From Stenotrophomonas maltophilia (lineage in GTDB: Bacteria > Pseudomonadota > Gammaproteobacteria > Xanthomonadales > Xanthomonadaceae): a stretch of DNA of 57,923 nt. The notes under the pieces were generated by a model. It did not search any database. It was not told where the DNA came from and saw only the letters and a list, made by a program, of their open reading frames with translations. The position numbers and the translations under genes were made by a program. Positions 33,541-42,251 of this stretch are shown here, in pieces. The stretch is from the NCBI GenBank assembly GCA_002435595.1, contig DJBL01000169.1, positions 1 to 57,923 of the forward strand. The letters are read 5' to 3'. Each line of letters starts with the position of its first letter. The stretch's first letter is position 1.

Positions 33541-33906
33541 ATGAGCTACGTCTTTATCGCCCTGACCATCCTGCTGACCGTTTACGGCCAGATCACCCTG
33601 AAGTGGCAGGTCGGGCTCAATCCGGGCGCGACCATCGACGGGCTCAACCCGCGTGCCATCCTGACCCTGCTGCTCAATCCGTGGGTGATCAGTGCCTTCG
33701 CCGCCGCCTTCGGCGCATCGCTGTGCTGGATGGCGGCGATCGGCCGGATGCCGCTGAGCAAGGCCTACCCGTTCACCGCCTTGAGCTTCCCGCTGGTGGC
33801 CGTGCTGACGGTCTGGCTCTTCCGGGAGTCGTTCGACTCACATAAGATCGCCGGCACCGCCCTGATCATCCTCGGGGTCATCGTGCTCTCACGCTCAGGG
33901 ACCTGA
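33541..33906 (+). CDS. SMR/EamA-type small permease (ArnE/F-like)
   Basis: A 121-residue protein with four membrane helices, starting MSYVFIALTILLTVYGQIT with an SMR-like profile (YGQITLKWQ, KAYPFTALSFPLVAVL, IIILGV-type final helix). Proteins of this size in lipid-sugar loci (ArnE/ArnF-like) flip polyprenyl-linked aminosugars. It lies between the LuxC-like gene and the methyltransferase, so I read it as the flippase of this pathway. A multidrug-efflux role is possible but less fitting here. Confidence 0.75.
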   Translation: MSYVFIALTILLTVYGQITLKWQVGLNPGATIDGLNPRAILTLLLNPWVISAFAAAFGASLCWMAAIGRMPLSKAYPFTALSFPLVAVLTVWLFRESFDSHKIAGTALIILGVIVLSRSGT

Positions 33907-33908
33907 AT

Positions 33909-34568
33909 ATGTCGCAAAAGACCGATGGACTGCACGCCCTGCTCTCGCATCCCAAGGTCTACGACTTGCTTCAGAACCTGCTGGGCGCCAAGCGCTCGCG
34001 GGCCCGGCTGATCAAGGACCACATCCGGCCGCGTGCCGGCGACCGCATCCTGGACATCGGCTGCGGCACCGGCGAGCTGTTTGCACAGATGCCCGACGGG
34101 ATCCAGTACGTCGGCTTCGATCTCTCCGAGGAGTACGTGCTGGCTGCACGCGCACGACACGGCGAGCGCGCGCGCTTCGAGTGCATGGACGTGGCCGACT
34201 ACCGCGTCGACGGCGGCGAGCAGCAGAAGGCCGACCTGGTCCTGGCGATCGGCATCCTGCACCACCTCGACGATGACCGCGCGCGCGCGCTGATGCGCAC
34301 CGCGCATGCCGCGCTCAAACCCGGCGGCCGCTTCATCTCGCTGGACGGCACCTACATCCAGGGCCAGTCGGCGATTGCACATGCGTTGATCGCCCGCGAC
34401 CGCGGCAAGAGCATCCGGACCCCGGATGCCTACCTGGCGCTGGCCCAGGCCGAATTCGCCGTGGCCAGGGGCCAGGTGCGGGGCGATATGCTTTTTGTTC
34501 CCTATACACACTACATCATGGAATGCGTGCGCGAGGCCGACACCCGCCACGATCAGGAGCGACAGTGA
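33909..34568 (+). CDS. SAM-dependent methyltransferase
   Basis: A 219-residue class I methyltransferase. Motif I is ILDIGCGTGELFAQ (about residues 47-60), the acidic SAM contact is FDLSEEYVL, and the post-I region reads LVLAIGILHHLDDD. It could O-methylate the sugar or the acyl group of the decoration; the substrate is not apparent. It is two bases from the permease, and its stop overlaps the aminotransferase GTG. Confidence 0.85.
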   Translation: MSQKTDGLHALLSHPKVYDLLQNLLGAKRSRARLIKDHIRPRAGDRILDIGCGTGELFAQMPDGIQYVGFDLSEEYVLAARARHGERARFECMDVADYRVDGGEQQKADLVLAIGILHHLDDDRARALMRTAHAALKPGGRFISLDGTYIQGQSAIAHALIARDRGKSIRTPDAYLALAQAEFAVARGQVRGDMLFVPYTHYIMECVREADTRHDQERQ

Positions 34569-35698
34569 TTCCGTTCAACAAGCCTTTCATGACCGGCCAG
34601 GAGCTGGTCAACATCACCCATGCACACGCCAACGGCCACCTCAGTGGCGATGGCCCGTTCACCAAGCAGTGCCACGCCTGGTTGAACGCACGCACCGGCG
34701 CCAGCGCCTCGCTGCTGACCCACTCGTGCACCGCGGCACTGGAGATGGCGGCGTTGTTGCTGGACCTGGTGCCCGGTGACGAAGTCATCATGCCCTCCTA
34801 CACCTTCGTGTCCACCTCCAACGCCTTCGTGCTGCGCGGCGCGGTGCCGGTGTTCGTGGATGTCCGCGCGGACACGTTGAACATCGATGAAGCGCTGATC
34901 GAAGCGGCCATCACCCCGCGCACGCGCGCGATCTGCGTGGTGCACTACGCCGGCGTGTCCTGCGAGATGGATACCATCCTGGCGATCGCCGCGCGCCATG
35001 GCCTGGCCGTGGTCGAAGACGCCGCGCAGGGCATCATGTCCACCTACAAGGGCCGCCCGCTGGGCACGCTGGGCGACCTGGGCGCGCTCAGCTTCCACGA
35101 AACCAAGAACATCATCAGCGGCGAAGGCGGCGCCCTGCTGTGCCGCGACGCCACCCATGCCGAGCGTGCCGAGATCATCCGCGAGAAGGGCACCAACCGC
35201 AGCCGGTTCTTCCGTGGCCAGGTCGACAAGTACACTTGGGTGGACGTGGGCTCTTCGTTCCTGCCCGGCGAAATCACCGCCGCCTTCCTGGCCGCGCAGA
35301 TGGACGCGGCCGAGGACATCACCGCCCGTCGCCTGGCGATCTGGGAGCGCTACCACCAGTGGGCCGCCCCGCATGAAGCCGCCGGCCGCCTGACCCGGCC
35401 CACCATCCCGGCACACTGCACCCACAACGCGCACATGTACTACATGCTGCTGCCCTCGCTGGAAGCACGCACCGCGTTCATCCAGTCGCTGCGCCAGGAC
35501 GGCGTCCAGGCCGTGTTCCATTACATCCCCCTGCACTCCTCCCCGGCCGGCCTCGAACACGGCCGCACCGGTTCCAGCATGCAGGTCACCAACGACATCA
35601 GCGAGCGGCTGGTCCGCATGCCGTTGTGGATCGGCGTGGAATCACAGCTGGACAAGGTGCTGGAGGCGGCCGAGGCGGCACTCGGGAAGGTGGCATGA
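34565..35698 (+). CDS. dTDP-4-amino-4,6-dideoxygalactose transaminase (WecE/RffA-like)
   Basis: A PLP aminotransferase that makes dTDP-4-amino-4,6-dideoxy-D-galactose (dTDP-Fuc4N) from the RmlB product. The 377-residue protein runs close to E. coli WecE as I remember it: IPFNKPFMTGQELVNI at the start, HSCTAALEMAALLLDLVPGD, MPSYTFVSTSNAFVLRGA, the PLP Lys in SFHETKNIISGEGGA, and EKGTNRSRFFRGQVDKYTW. It starts at GTG 34565 (overlapping the methyltransferase stop). The resemblance along the whole length makes the dTDP-Fuc4N call stronger than for a generic DegT enzyme. Confidence 0.9.
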   Translation: MIPFNKPFMTGQELVNITHAHANGHLSGDGPFTKQCHAWLNARTGASASLLTHSCTAALEMAALLLDLVPGDEVIMPSYTFVSTSNAFVLRGAVPVFVDVRADTLNIDEALIEAAITPRTRAICVVHYAGVSCEMDTILAIAARHGLAVVEDAAQGIMSTYKGRPLGTLGDLGALSFHETKNIISGEGGALLCRDATHAERAEIIREKGTNRSRFFRGQVDKYTWVDVGSSFLPGEITAAFLAAQMDAAEDITARRLAIWERYHQWAAPHEAAGRLTRPTIPAHCTHNAHMYYMLLPSLEARTAFIQSLRQDGVQAVFHYIPLHSSPAGLEHGRTGSSMQVTNDISERLVRMPLWIGVESQLDKVLEAAEAALGKVA

Positions 35699-37593
35699 CC
35701 ATGCCGCACCTCCGCCCGGGCGCGGTCCCGCCCTGGCGGGCGCTGCCGGTCCAGGCACCTGTCGCCTTCCTGGTGCGCATGCTGGGGCTGATGCTGGTGG
35801 CCGCAGCGTGCGGCAATGCGCTGCTGTACAGCGATGCGGCGGCCACGCCGCTGGTCCAGTCCGACGCCTGGTACTTCCTGGAAAGTTTCCTGACGCGCTA
35901 TTTCGATGGCACGCTGACTTTCCTGGACCTGTTCGTGCAGCGCGGCGCGGGTGACCACGCCCAGCCGCTGCAGAAGCTGGTGCTGCTGTTCCACACGCGC
36001 TACTACGCACTGGACTTCGGCATCGAAGGCCTGATCGGCACGGCCATCGGCATCCTGTGGTGCTGCGCGGTGGCCCATGAGATGCGCCGCCAGCCGCTGC
36101 CGGACCCGCTGCGCAATGCACTCTCCTGGCTGTGCATCGGCCTGGTGTTCGCGCTGGGCCTGTCGCTCAACAGCTCCAACATCTACACCTGGCCGCTGGC
36201 CACCCTGGGCTACATCCCGCTGGTGCTGGGCACGCTGTACTTCTCGCTGGTGATGACCCAGCTTGAACGCCAGCGGCCGCTGTGGATCCTGCTGGCCACG
36301 GCCCTGCTGGGCGCCTGCATCGACGAGATCGCCGTGGTGGTGGTGATCGCCGCGGCACTGGCATGCGTGCCGCTGCTGGGCAGCAACCACCGGCAGAAGG
36401 CGATCACCGTCGGCTGCGCGGTCGCCGGCCTGGTGCTGGCACGGATCTTCCTGGCCTGGGTGGCCTATCGCGCCGGTGCGTCATCGGCGTTGATCGTGGC
36501 CAAGGGTTCGCTGGTGGATACCCTGCTCAACCCGGACGCGCTGCGCGGCCTGCTGATCCCCTTCTCCGACAGCCTCATCCATATCGAGCACCTGGCTCGC
36601 TGGTTCCCGGCCAACACGCCCAAGGCGGTGCTGCTGTGCGCGTCCGCGGCGGCGCTGCTGCACGCGTACTTCTGGTTCTGCATCCTGCAGGCCTGGCGCA
36701 ATGGCCGCTACACCCGCACGCTGGCCATGGCCACGTTCCTGATGCTGGTGGCCTATGCGTTGACCGCCGGCATCATCATCAGCCGCGTGCCCGCCTACGA
36801 CTGGAACTACCTGCACCAGCCGCGCTATGTGATGTCCTACCAGATGAGCCTGGTGGCGGTGGCGGTGCTGTTCCAGCAGCGCCTGTGCCAGATTGACCTG
36901 GATGCCTCCCGGGTGCGGCTGTGGATCGAGCGCACGGTCGTGGTGGTGATGCTGGCGATGCTGCTCTCGGTGCAGTGGTACGTCTCGCGTGCCAACTGGG
37001 GCCTGCCGCACTACCTGACCCCGTACTGGCAGAACGCCGCGCTGTCGATGCAGACGCTGGCGGCCGATCCGCTGCAGGAACCGGGCCCGTGCCCGGACAT
37101 CATGACCGTCTGCGGCTATCCGGCCGAGCGTCGGGCCAAGCTGATGGGCCTGTTGATGGAAAAACAGCTCAACATCTTCTCGCCCGCCTTCCAGATGCGG
37201 TATCGGCTGTACCCCTCGCTGGCCAACATTCCCGGCTTCGGGCCCGGCCAGCCGCAGGACCAGCACTTCGATCCGCGCATCCGGCAGGCGGCGGTCCCGG
37301 CCGTGCTGGCCGCACAGCCGAAGCCGGGAAGCTGCGCCACCGATGGCAGCGCGCAACCGGTCCAGGTCAGCTTCGATACCCACGACCTGGCCCCGTTCGG
37401 CGCCCAGTTGTGGGTGGAATCGGTTGGTGCCAGCCGCACGCTGCTGGCCACCACCGCCCCGGGACAGCCCACGCTGTCGATCGAGCATCCGATCCAGAAC
37501 CACTCGGTGCTGTCGCTGGTCCGCGCCGATGGCCAGGGGGTGCTGGCCCAGTCGCAGGTGGAACTGCCGGCCTGCGCGCCCGCCGCGCGCTAG
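35695..37593 (+). CDS. Polytopic membrane protein, possible GT-C glycosyltransferase
   Basis: A 632-residue protein with about 11 membrane helices in residues 25-430 and a C-terminal soluble domain (about 440-632) that would face the periplasm. The first large loop starts VQSDAWYFLESFLTRYFDG, whose acidic residues sit where GT-C enzymes keep the catalytic Asp/Glu. Paired Cys residues occur near 460-475. This size and shape fits periplasmic transferases such as GtrC, which use polyprenyl-linked sugars. I do not recognise a named family, and an O-antigen polymerase is an alternative. ATG overlaps the upstream stop; it is the last plus-strand gene. Confidence 0.7.
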   Translation: MTMPHLRPGAVPPWRALPVQAPVAFLVRMLGLMLVAAACGNALLYSDAAATPLVQSDAWYFLESFLTRYFDGTLTFLDLFVQRGAGDHAQPLQKLVLLFHTRYYALDFGIEGLIGTAIGILWCCAVAHEMRRQPLPDPLRNALSWLCIGLVFALGLSLNSSNIYTWPLATLGYIPLVLGTLYFSLVMTQLERQRPLWILLATALLGACIDEIAVVVVIAAALACVPLLGSNHRQKAITVGCAVAGLVLARIFLAWVAYRAGASSALIVAKGSLVDTLLNPDALRGLLIPFSDSLIHIEHLARWFPANTPKAVLLCASAAALLHAYFWFCILQAWRNGRYTRTLAMATFLMLVAYALTAGIIISRVPAYDWNYLHQPRYVMSYQMSLVAVAVLFQQRLCQIDLDASRVRLWIERTVVVVMLAMLLSVQWYVSRANWGLPHYLTPYWQNAALSMQTLAADPLQEPGPCPDIMTVCGYPAERRAKLMGLLMEKQLNIFSPAFQMRYRLYPSLANIPGFGPGQPQDQHFDPRIRQAAVPAVLAAQPKPGSCATDGSAQPVQVSFDTHDLAPFGAQLWVESVGASRTLLATTAPGQPTLSIEHPIQNHSVLSLVRADGQGVLAQSQVELPACAPAAR

Positions 37594-37610
37594 TCCGTCC
37601 ATGATCCACC

Positions 37611-37642
37611 GCCGGTGCCCTGCCCCTGGCAGGCGCACCGGC
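37611..37642. terminator. Hairpin between the two convergent O-antigen gene sets
   Basis: GCCGGTGC (37611-37618) pairs with GCACCGGC (37635-37642), extended inward by CTGCC / GGCAG around a 3-base loop, with one bulge. It fills the 57-base convergent gap. No T-run follows on either strand, so it may stop polymerase poorly or act as an RNA end protector. Confidence 0.5.
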
Positions 37643-37650
37643 ACGCGCGA

Positions 37651-38652
37651 TCAGCCTGCCGCGGCCACATGCGCCGGCGGCTTGCGCTTGAGGCGCGACA
37701 GCGGCCGGTCGATCAGGATCACGATCAGCCAGGACAGCACCACCGTGGCCGCGAAGGCGGGCAGGAAGAAGCTGACGAACGGGCGGGTGAAGCCGCAGGC
37801 GCAGACGAACCAGGCCGCCACCGTGGTGTGGATCAGGTAGATCGGATAGCTGAGGTCGCCCAGCAGCTTGTCGGCCTTGCCTGCCGGCTGCGCGTGCAGC
37901 GATACCACCATCCATGCCGACAGCAGCAGCGAGACATACAGGCCCCAGGTCCACGGCCAGGACTGGAAGAACACCCAGACCACGCCATGCAGCATCCAGA
38001 CGATCGAGCTGGTCCACGGCATGCGGATCCGCTCCAGCGCGGTGCGGTAGTGGCAGACCAGCGAGCCCACCGCGAACGGCAGCAGACACGGCAGGAAGGT
38101 GGCGTAGCGATCGCCGAAGGTCTCGGTGACGATGCCCATCTTGAGGTTCAACAAGGCGCCGATCACCACGCCCAGGCCGGCCGCGCCGCGCGAGGTGGCC
38201 ATCAGCGGCAGCAGCAGGTAGAAGCCCACTTCGATGGCCAGCGCATTGGCCACCGGCACCGGCATGCCACCGCGCTGGATGCCCGGGAACAGCGTGAGCA
38301 CGTAGGCCCAGTCCTGCAGGCCCTTGGGCATGTGGAACTCACCGTTGATCGGGCGCAGGTCGATGCCGATCCCGTTGTAGTACCACAGGGTCAGCAGGCC
38401 CATGATCACCGCCAGCCAGTACAGCGGGAAGATGCGCATGAAGCGGTTGAACGCGTAGGCCTTGATGCCGCGGCCATCGAAGCCGTACTTGGTGGTCAGC
38501 ACCAGGGTCATCAGGAAGCCGCTGAGGACGAAGAACGCCCACACCGCATAGGCGGCATAGCCCTGCGGCATGTTCGACCACAGATGCGAGCCGGCCACCA
38601 GCGAGGCCAGCACGAAACGGCTGGCGCCGAAACCAAAAACAGGTAATTTCAA
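37651..38652 (-). CDS. Acyltransferase-3 family membrane protein
   Basis: A 333-residue integral-membrane acyltransferase of the OafA/NodX group, which O-acetylates surface polysaccharide. The family markers are FVLASLVAGSHLWS at the start (a Ser-His pair in place of the usual RxxxxxH), FFVLSGFLMTLVL, NRFMRIFPLYWLAV, and the C-terminal LGDLSYPIYLIHTTV with its His. About ten membrane helices are visible. It is the last gene of the minus-strand set, so O-antigen acylation is the likely role. Confidence 0.87.
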   Translation of the reverse strand: MKLPVFGFGASRFVLASLVAGSHLWSNMPQGYAAYAVWAFFVLSGFLMTLVLTTKYGFDGRGIKAYAFNRFMRIFPLYWLAVIMGLLTLWYYNGIGIDLRPINGEFHMPKGLQDWAYVLTLFPGIQRGGMPVPVANALAIEVGFYLLLPLMATSRGAAGLGVVIGALLNLKMGIVTETFGDRYATFLPCLLPFAVGSLVCHYRTALERIRMPWTSSIVWMLHGVVWVFFQSWPWTWGLYVSLLLSAWMVVSLHAQPAGKADKLLGDLSYPIYLIHTTVAAWFVCACGFTRPFVSFFLPAFAATVVLSWLIVILIDRPLSRLKRKPPAHVAAAG

Positions 38653-38674
38653 GAGAGTGCTCCAGAAGACCGCA

Positions 38675-39160
38675 TCAGGGTGCGGACGGGGTATCGGTGG
38701 TGCAGGCGGTGGCGGTGGCCCGGACGACGCCGATCACGCGGTCGGTGCCGTCGAGCAGGGTGAGTTCGCCGCCGTCTTCGATCCACGGCCCGGTGCGTTC
38801 GGAGCCCGTGGCGCCGCCTTCCACCCACAGCTTGGCCACCTGGGTGCGGCTGCCGGCGGTGATCTGTACGAAGGTGAGGCCAGGCAACGTGGAGCTCCAG
38901 TTGACCTGCACCTCGGCGGCCGCGCCGCGACCAGCGCGGCAACTCACCTTGGTGACGCTGGGAGTCAGGGTGACCCCGGTGACGCTGGCATGGGTGACGC
39001 TCATCCCCGCCACCGATGCGTCGGTCTGAGAAGCGCCCAACTCGGCGGGCATCGTGCTGGTGCCTTGCGCGCCGGCACGGCGCCGCCCCTCTTCATCGCA
39101 GCAGCCGACCACGGCGGCCGCCAGCAGACACACAGGGATCAAGCGGGAAAACACCCTCAT
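38675..39160 (-). CDS. Putative lipoprotein of unknown function
   Basis: A 161-residue protein with a lipoprotein signal peptide (lipobox AAVVGC, Cys about residue 20). After it comes a low-complexity Thr/Ser-rich stretch (SVTHASVTGVTLTPSVTKV) and a beta-rich C-terminus with two further Cys. I do not recognise the family. It starts at the ATG 39160 and is preceded by a 115-base gap after gmhB on the same strand, so it may have its own promoter (the gap contains TATGAAT on the minus strand). Outer-membrane location is likely but not certain. Confidence 0.65.
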   Translation of the reverse strand: MRVFSRLIPVCLLAAAVVGCCDEEGRRRAGAQGTSTMPAELGASQTDASVAGMSVTHASVTGVTLTPSVTKVSCRAGRGAAAEVQVNWSSTLPGLTFVQITAGSRTQVAKLWVEGGATGSERTGPWIEDGGELTLLDGTDRVIGVVRATATACTTDTPSAP

Positions 39161-39275
39161 TGCAAACTCTCACGTGAACGCCATCTTAGCGACGGGTGCA
39201 TTCTTACCATGAAAATGCGCGGCTACAGCACAGATTCATAGTCGGAGTGTTGCAAAACGCGCTACAGCGCCGTGT

Positions 39276-39881
39276 TCAGCCGGGCAGCAGGGCCTGGATC
39301 TGCGCCAGCGTGGCGCAGGCGTGGAACGAGCCGGCCGACAGTACCCCGTCACCGGTATCGTCCCCGAGCAGGAAACACTGGCCGACCCCCGCGGCTTGGC
39401 CGGCCTGGATATCGGTGCGCTTGTCACCGACCAGCAGCGATCCGGCCCAGTCCACCGCATGGGCCTGGTCGGCGGCCAGCAGCATGCCCGGTGCCGGCTT
39501 GCGGCAGTCGCAGTCCACCTGGTAGTCGCCCTGCCCGGCCTGCGGATGGTGCGGACAGTAGTAGGTCGCCACGATCGACACCCCCGCCGCCGCGAAGTGC
39601 TGGTGCACCCAGTGGGTGTAGGCGGCGAACTGCGCCTCGCTGTAGTACCCCCGGGCGATGCCGGCCTGGTTGGTCACCACCACCAGCGCGTAACCGCGTG
39701 CCTGGGCGGCCTTGCACAGCGCGACGATCCCGGGCACCCATTCGGTGCCCTCGGGGGTATGTACATAGCCGTGATTGACGTTGATCACGCCGTCGCGGTC
39801 CAGGAACAGCACCCGGCCCAACGCCGCGCCAGCGGCCGGCCAGGCCGGGCCTGGCACGCAGCCCGGCCGCGGCGCGCTCAC
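39276..39881 (-). CDS. gmhB: D-glycero-D-manno-heptose 1,7-bisphosphate phosphatase
   Basis: Removes the 7-phosphate in heptose synthesis. The 201-residue HAD-IIIA protein has the nucleophile motif FLDRDGVIN, VVTNQAGIARG (motif II), the zinc-binding YYCPHHP and CDCRKP cluster, and KPAPGMLL. The GTG at 39881 overlaps the hddC stop. It is the last of four consecutive GDP-heptose genes. Confidence 0.9.
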   Translation of the reverse strand: MSAPRPGCVPGPAWPAAGAALGRVLFLDRDGVINVNHGYVHTPEGTEWVPGIVALCKAAQARGYALVVVTNQAGIARGYYSEAQFAAYTHWVHQHFAAAGVSIVATYYCPHHPQAGQGDYQVDCDCRKPAPGMLLAADQAHAVDWAGSLLVGDKRTDIQAGQAAGVGQCFLLGDDTGDGVLSAGSFHACATLAQIQALLPG

Positions 39882-40585
39882 GGGACGCTGCCCGCGAAGA
39901 TCGTTTGCGCGCGCCGGTAGTCCTCGGGCACGCCGATATCGATGAAGTCGGCCGTGTCCACGCAGGCCGCGAGTCCTTCGCTGGCCGCGCGTGGCAGCAG
40001 CACATCGGTCTCGAAGGAGAACACCGCCCGGTCCGGCAACGCACTCAAGGCGGCCGCCCCGAGGAAGTAACTGCCCGCGTTGATGAAACCCGGTCCGTGG
40101 CCGCCCTTCTCGTTGAATGCCGCCACCCGGCCATCGGCCAGCTCGACCGCACCGTAGCGGCCCACGTCCTCGACCCGGGCCAGCGCGACGGCCAACGCCA
40201 CCTGCTCCTGTTCTGCCCGCTGCTGCAGCTGCCGGGGCAGGTAACGCAGGAAGGTATCGCCGTTGCTCAGGTGCACGGCCTGGCCCTGCAGCTGCCGCAC
40301 GGCCAGCGCCAACGCGCCGCCGGTGCCCAGCGGCTCGGGCTCGCGCGAGTAGACCACGCTCATGCCCTGCCAACGGCTGCCGATGGCCTCCTCCACCCGC
40401 TCACCGAGGTAGCCGGTGGCCAGGATCACCCGCCGGATGCCGCCCTGGACCAGGTTGTCCAGCACATAGGCCAGGAACGGACGTCCGGCCACCGGCGCCA
40501 GCGGTTTGGGCAGGTCGGGGACTTCCGAACGCAGCCGGGTGCCGAAGCCCCCGACCAGCACGATTGCTTCATCGGCCACGGTCAT
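39878..40585 (-). CDS. hddC: D-glycero-alpha-D-manno-heptose 1-phosphate guanylyltransferase
   Basis: Makes GDP-D-alpha-D-heptose. The 235-residue nucleotidyltransferase begins VGGFGTRLRSEVPDLPKPL, with HLSNGDTFLRY (the metal-binding site) and FNEKGGHGPGFINAGSYFL. The sequence alone cannot separate it from mannose-1-phosphate guanylyltransferase; its place between gmhA/hddA and gmhB decides the call. ATG at 40585. Confidence 0.85.
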   Translation of the reverse strand: MTVADEAIVLVGGFGTRLRSEVPDLPKPLAPVAGRPFLAYVLDNLVQGGIRRVILATGYLGERVEEAIGSRWQGMSVVYSREPEPLGTGGALALAVRQLQGQAVHLSNGDTFLRYLPRQLQQRAEQEQVALAVALARVEDVGRYGAVELADGRVAAFNEKGGHGPGFINAGSYFLGAAALSALPDRAVFSFETDVLLPRAASEGLAACVDTADFIDIGVPEDYRRAQTIFAGSVP

Positions 40586-40635
40586 GGCTGGGTGTCCTGC
40601 TGGTGAATCATCGCGCGCGCCGTCATCTTGCTGGA

Positions 40636-41226
40636 TCAGCCCGCGTCCGCGCGGGGGAACATTTCGCTTTCGATCAGCGCGCACAGCAGGTGGCCGACGA
40701 ACTCGTGGCCTTCCTGGATGCGCGGGGTTTCGTTGGACGGAATGCGGAAGCAGATGTCGCAGCGCGCCAGCATGTCACCGCCGCCCTGGCCGGTGAAGCC
40801 GATCACCCGCACGCCCTTGGCCTCGGAGGCCTCCAGTGCGCGCATGATGTTCTTGGAGCGCCCCGAGGTGGAGATCGCCACGAACACGTCGCCTTCCTGG
40901 CCGAGCGCTTCGATCTGCCGGGCAAAGGTGTAGTCGTAGCCGTAATCGTTGCCGATCGCGGTCAGGATCGAGGTATCGGTGGTCAGCGCGATCGCCGGCA
41001 GGCCCGGGCGGTCGTAGTAGAAGCGGCTGACCAGCTCGCCGGCCCAGTGCTGGGCATCGGCGGCGCTGCCACCGTTGCCGGCGAACAGGATCTTCTTGCC
41101 GGCGCGCAGGGCCTGCACGCACAGTGCGACCGCGTCCAGGATCTGCTGCTGCAGCTCGGCATCGGCGGCCATGCGGCGGAAATTCTCCTGCGCCTTGCCG
41201 AACTCGTCTTCGATGAACTTGCTCAT
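40636..41226 (-). CDS. gmhA: Sedoheptulose-7-phosphate isomerase
   Basis: First step of heptose synthesis: sedoheptulose 7-phosphate to D-glycero-D-manno-heptose 7-phosphate. The 196-residue SIS-domain protein has ILFAGNGGSAADAQHWAGEL, FVAISTSGRSKNIMRAL and the C-terminal ETPRIQEGHEFVGHLLC with zinc-binding His/Glu. The ATG at 41226 overlaps the hddA stop (ATGA); an upstream ATG at 41238 is an alternative. Confidence 0.92.
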   Translation of the reverse strand: MSKFIEDEFGKAQENFRRMAADAELQQQILDAVALCVQALRAGKKILFAGNGGSAADAQHWAGELVSRFYYDRPGLPAIALTTDTSILTAIGNDYGYDYTFARQIEALGQEGDVFVAISTSGRSKNIMRALEASEAKGVRVIGFTGQGGGDMLARCDICFRIPSNETPRIQEGHEFVGHLLCALIESEMFPRADAG

Positions 41227-42251
41227 CCCAGTTTCCATGATGTGGCTCCGTGGTGCGTAAAGTGGGTGTCGTAGACGGTGCCGCCGGCCTGCGCCAGCGC
41301 GCGCACCAGGCGCAGTCGATCGGCCGGGTCGCAGACGAACATCATGAAGCCGCCGCCACCGGCGCCGGAGACCTTGGCCGCGCGGGCGCCATTGGCGAAC
41401 GCACGCTCCTCGATCTCGTCGATCATCGGGTTGCTGATGCTCGACGCGCTCTGCTTCTTGGCCTGCCAACCGGACTGCATCACCTCGGCAAACCGGACCA
41501 GGTCGCCGCGCAGCAGCGCTTCCTTCATCTGGGTCGCTTCGATCTTCAGCCGGTGCATGGCATCGAGCGAGTCGGTGCGGCCTTCCTTGATGTTGCGCGA
41601 CTGCTCGTCGATGATCTTCGCCGATGCGCGCGAAACCCCGGTGAAGTAAAGCACCAAGCTGGATTCCAGCTCGGCGCAGATCCAGTCCTTGATCCGCAGC
41701 GGATTGACGATCACCCGGTCCTCGGCATAGAACTCCATGAAGTTGAAGCCGCCGAACGCCGCCGCGTACTGGTCCTGCTTGCCGCCGGAAAGGCCGAGGT
41801 CGCCGCGCTCGATCTGGTAGGCCAGCTGGGCCACTTCGTACTCGCCCAAGGGCAGCGAGAAGTACTCGGCAAACGCTGCCACCAGCGCGACCACCATCGT
41901 CGAGGACGAGCCCAGGCCCGAACCCGGCGGCGCATCGGAATGGGTGCGCACGCGGATGCTCGGGCGCACCCCGTCCAGGTAGCGGTCGGTCAGGTGCAGG
42001 TACACGCCCTTCATCAACTGCAGCGGACCGGCGCTGGCCTGCACCTCGGCCACGGGCAGCGATTCGCTGGCTTCGGCATCCTGGGCATGGAAGGCGACCG
42101 TACCGTCCGGCGCGGCATCGATGGTCGCGTAGGCGTATTTGTCGATGGTGACATTCATGACGAAGCCACCGTGCTGGTCGCAGAACGGCGACACGTCGGT
42201 GCCGCCGCCGGCCAGGCCCAGCCGCAGCGGGGCGCGCGAGCGGACGATCAT
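41223..42251 (-). CDS. hddA: D-glycero-alpha-D-manno-heptose 7-phosphate kinase
   Basis: GHMP kinase that phosphorylates the heptose at C1, the step that commits it to GDP activation. The 342-residue protein has APLRLGLAGGGTDVSPFCD, the GHMP ATP loop PPGSGLGSSSTM (about residues 100-111) and KVSGAGGGGFMMFV (about 298-311). The alpha-anomer kinase HddA is a different family from HldE, so this gene points to a GDP-D-alpha-D-heptose and not the ADP-L-beta-heptose of LPS core. It overlaps the upstream stop by ATGA. Confidence 0.9.
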   Translation of the reverse strand: MIVRSRAPLRLGLAGGGTDVSPFCDQHGGFVMNVTIDKYAYATIDAAPDGTVAFHAQDAEASESLPVAEVQASAGPLQLMKGVYLHLTDRYLDGVRPSIRVRTHSDAPPGSGLGSSSTMVVALVAAFAEYFSLPLGEYEVAQLAYQIERGDLGLSGGKQDQYAAAFGGFNFMEFYAEDRVIVNPLRIKDWICAELESSLVLYFTGVSRASAKIIDEQSRNIKEGRTDSLDAMHRLKIEATQMKEALLRGDLVRFAEVMQSGWQAKKQSASSISNPMIDEIEERAFANGARAAKVSGAGGGGFMMFVCDPADRLRLVRALAQAGGTVYDTHFTHHGATSWKLG

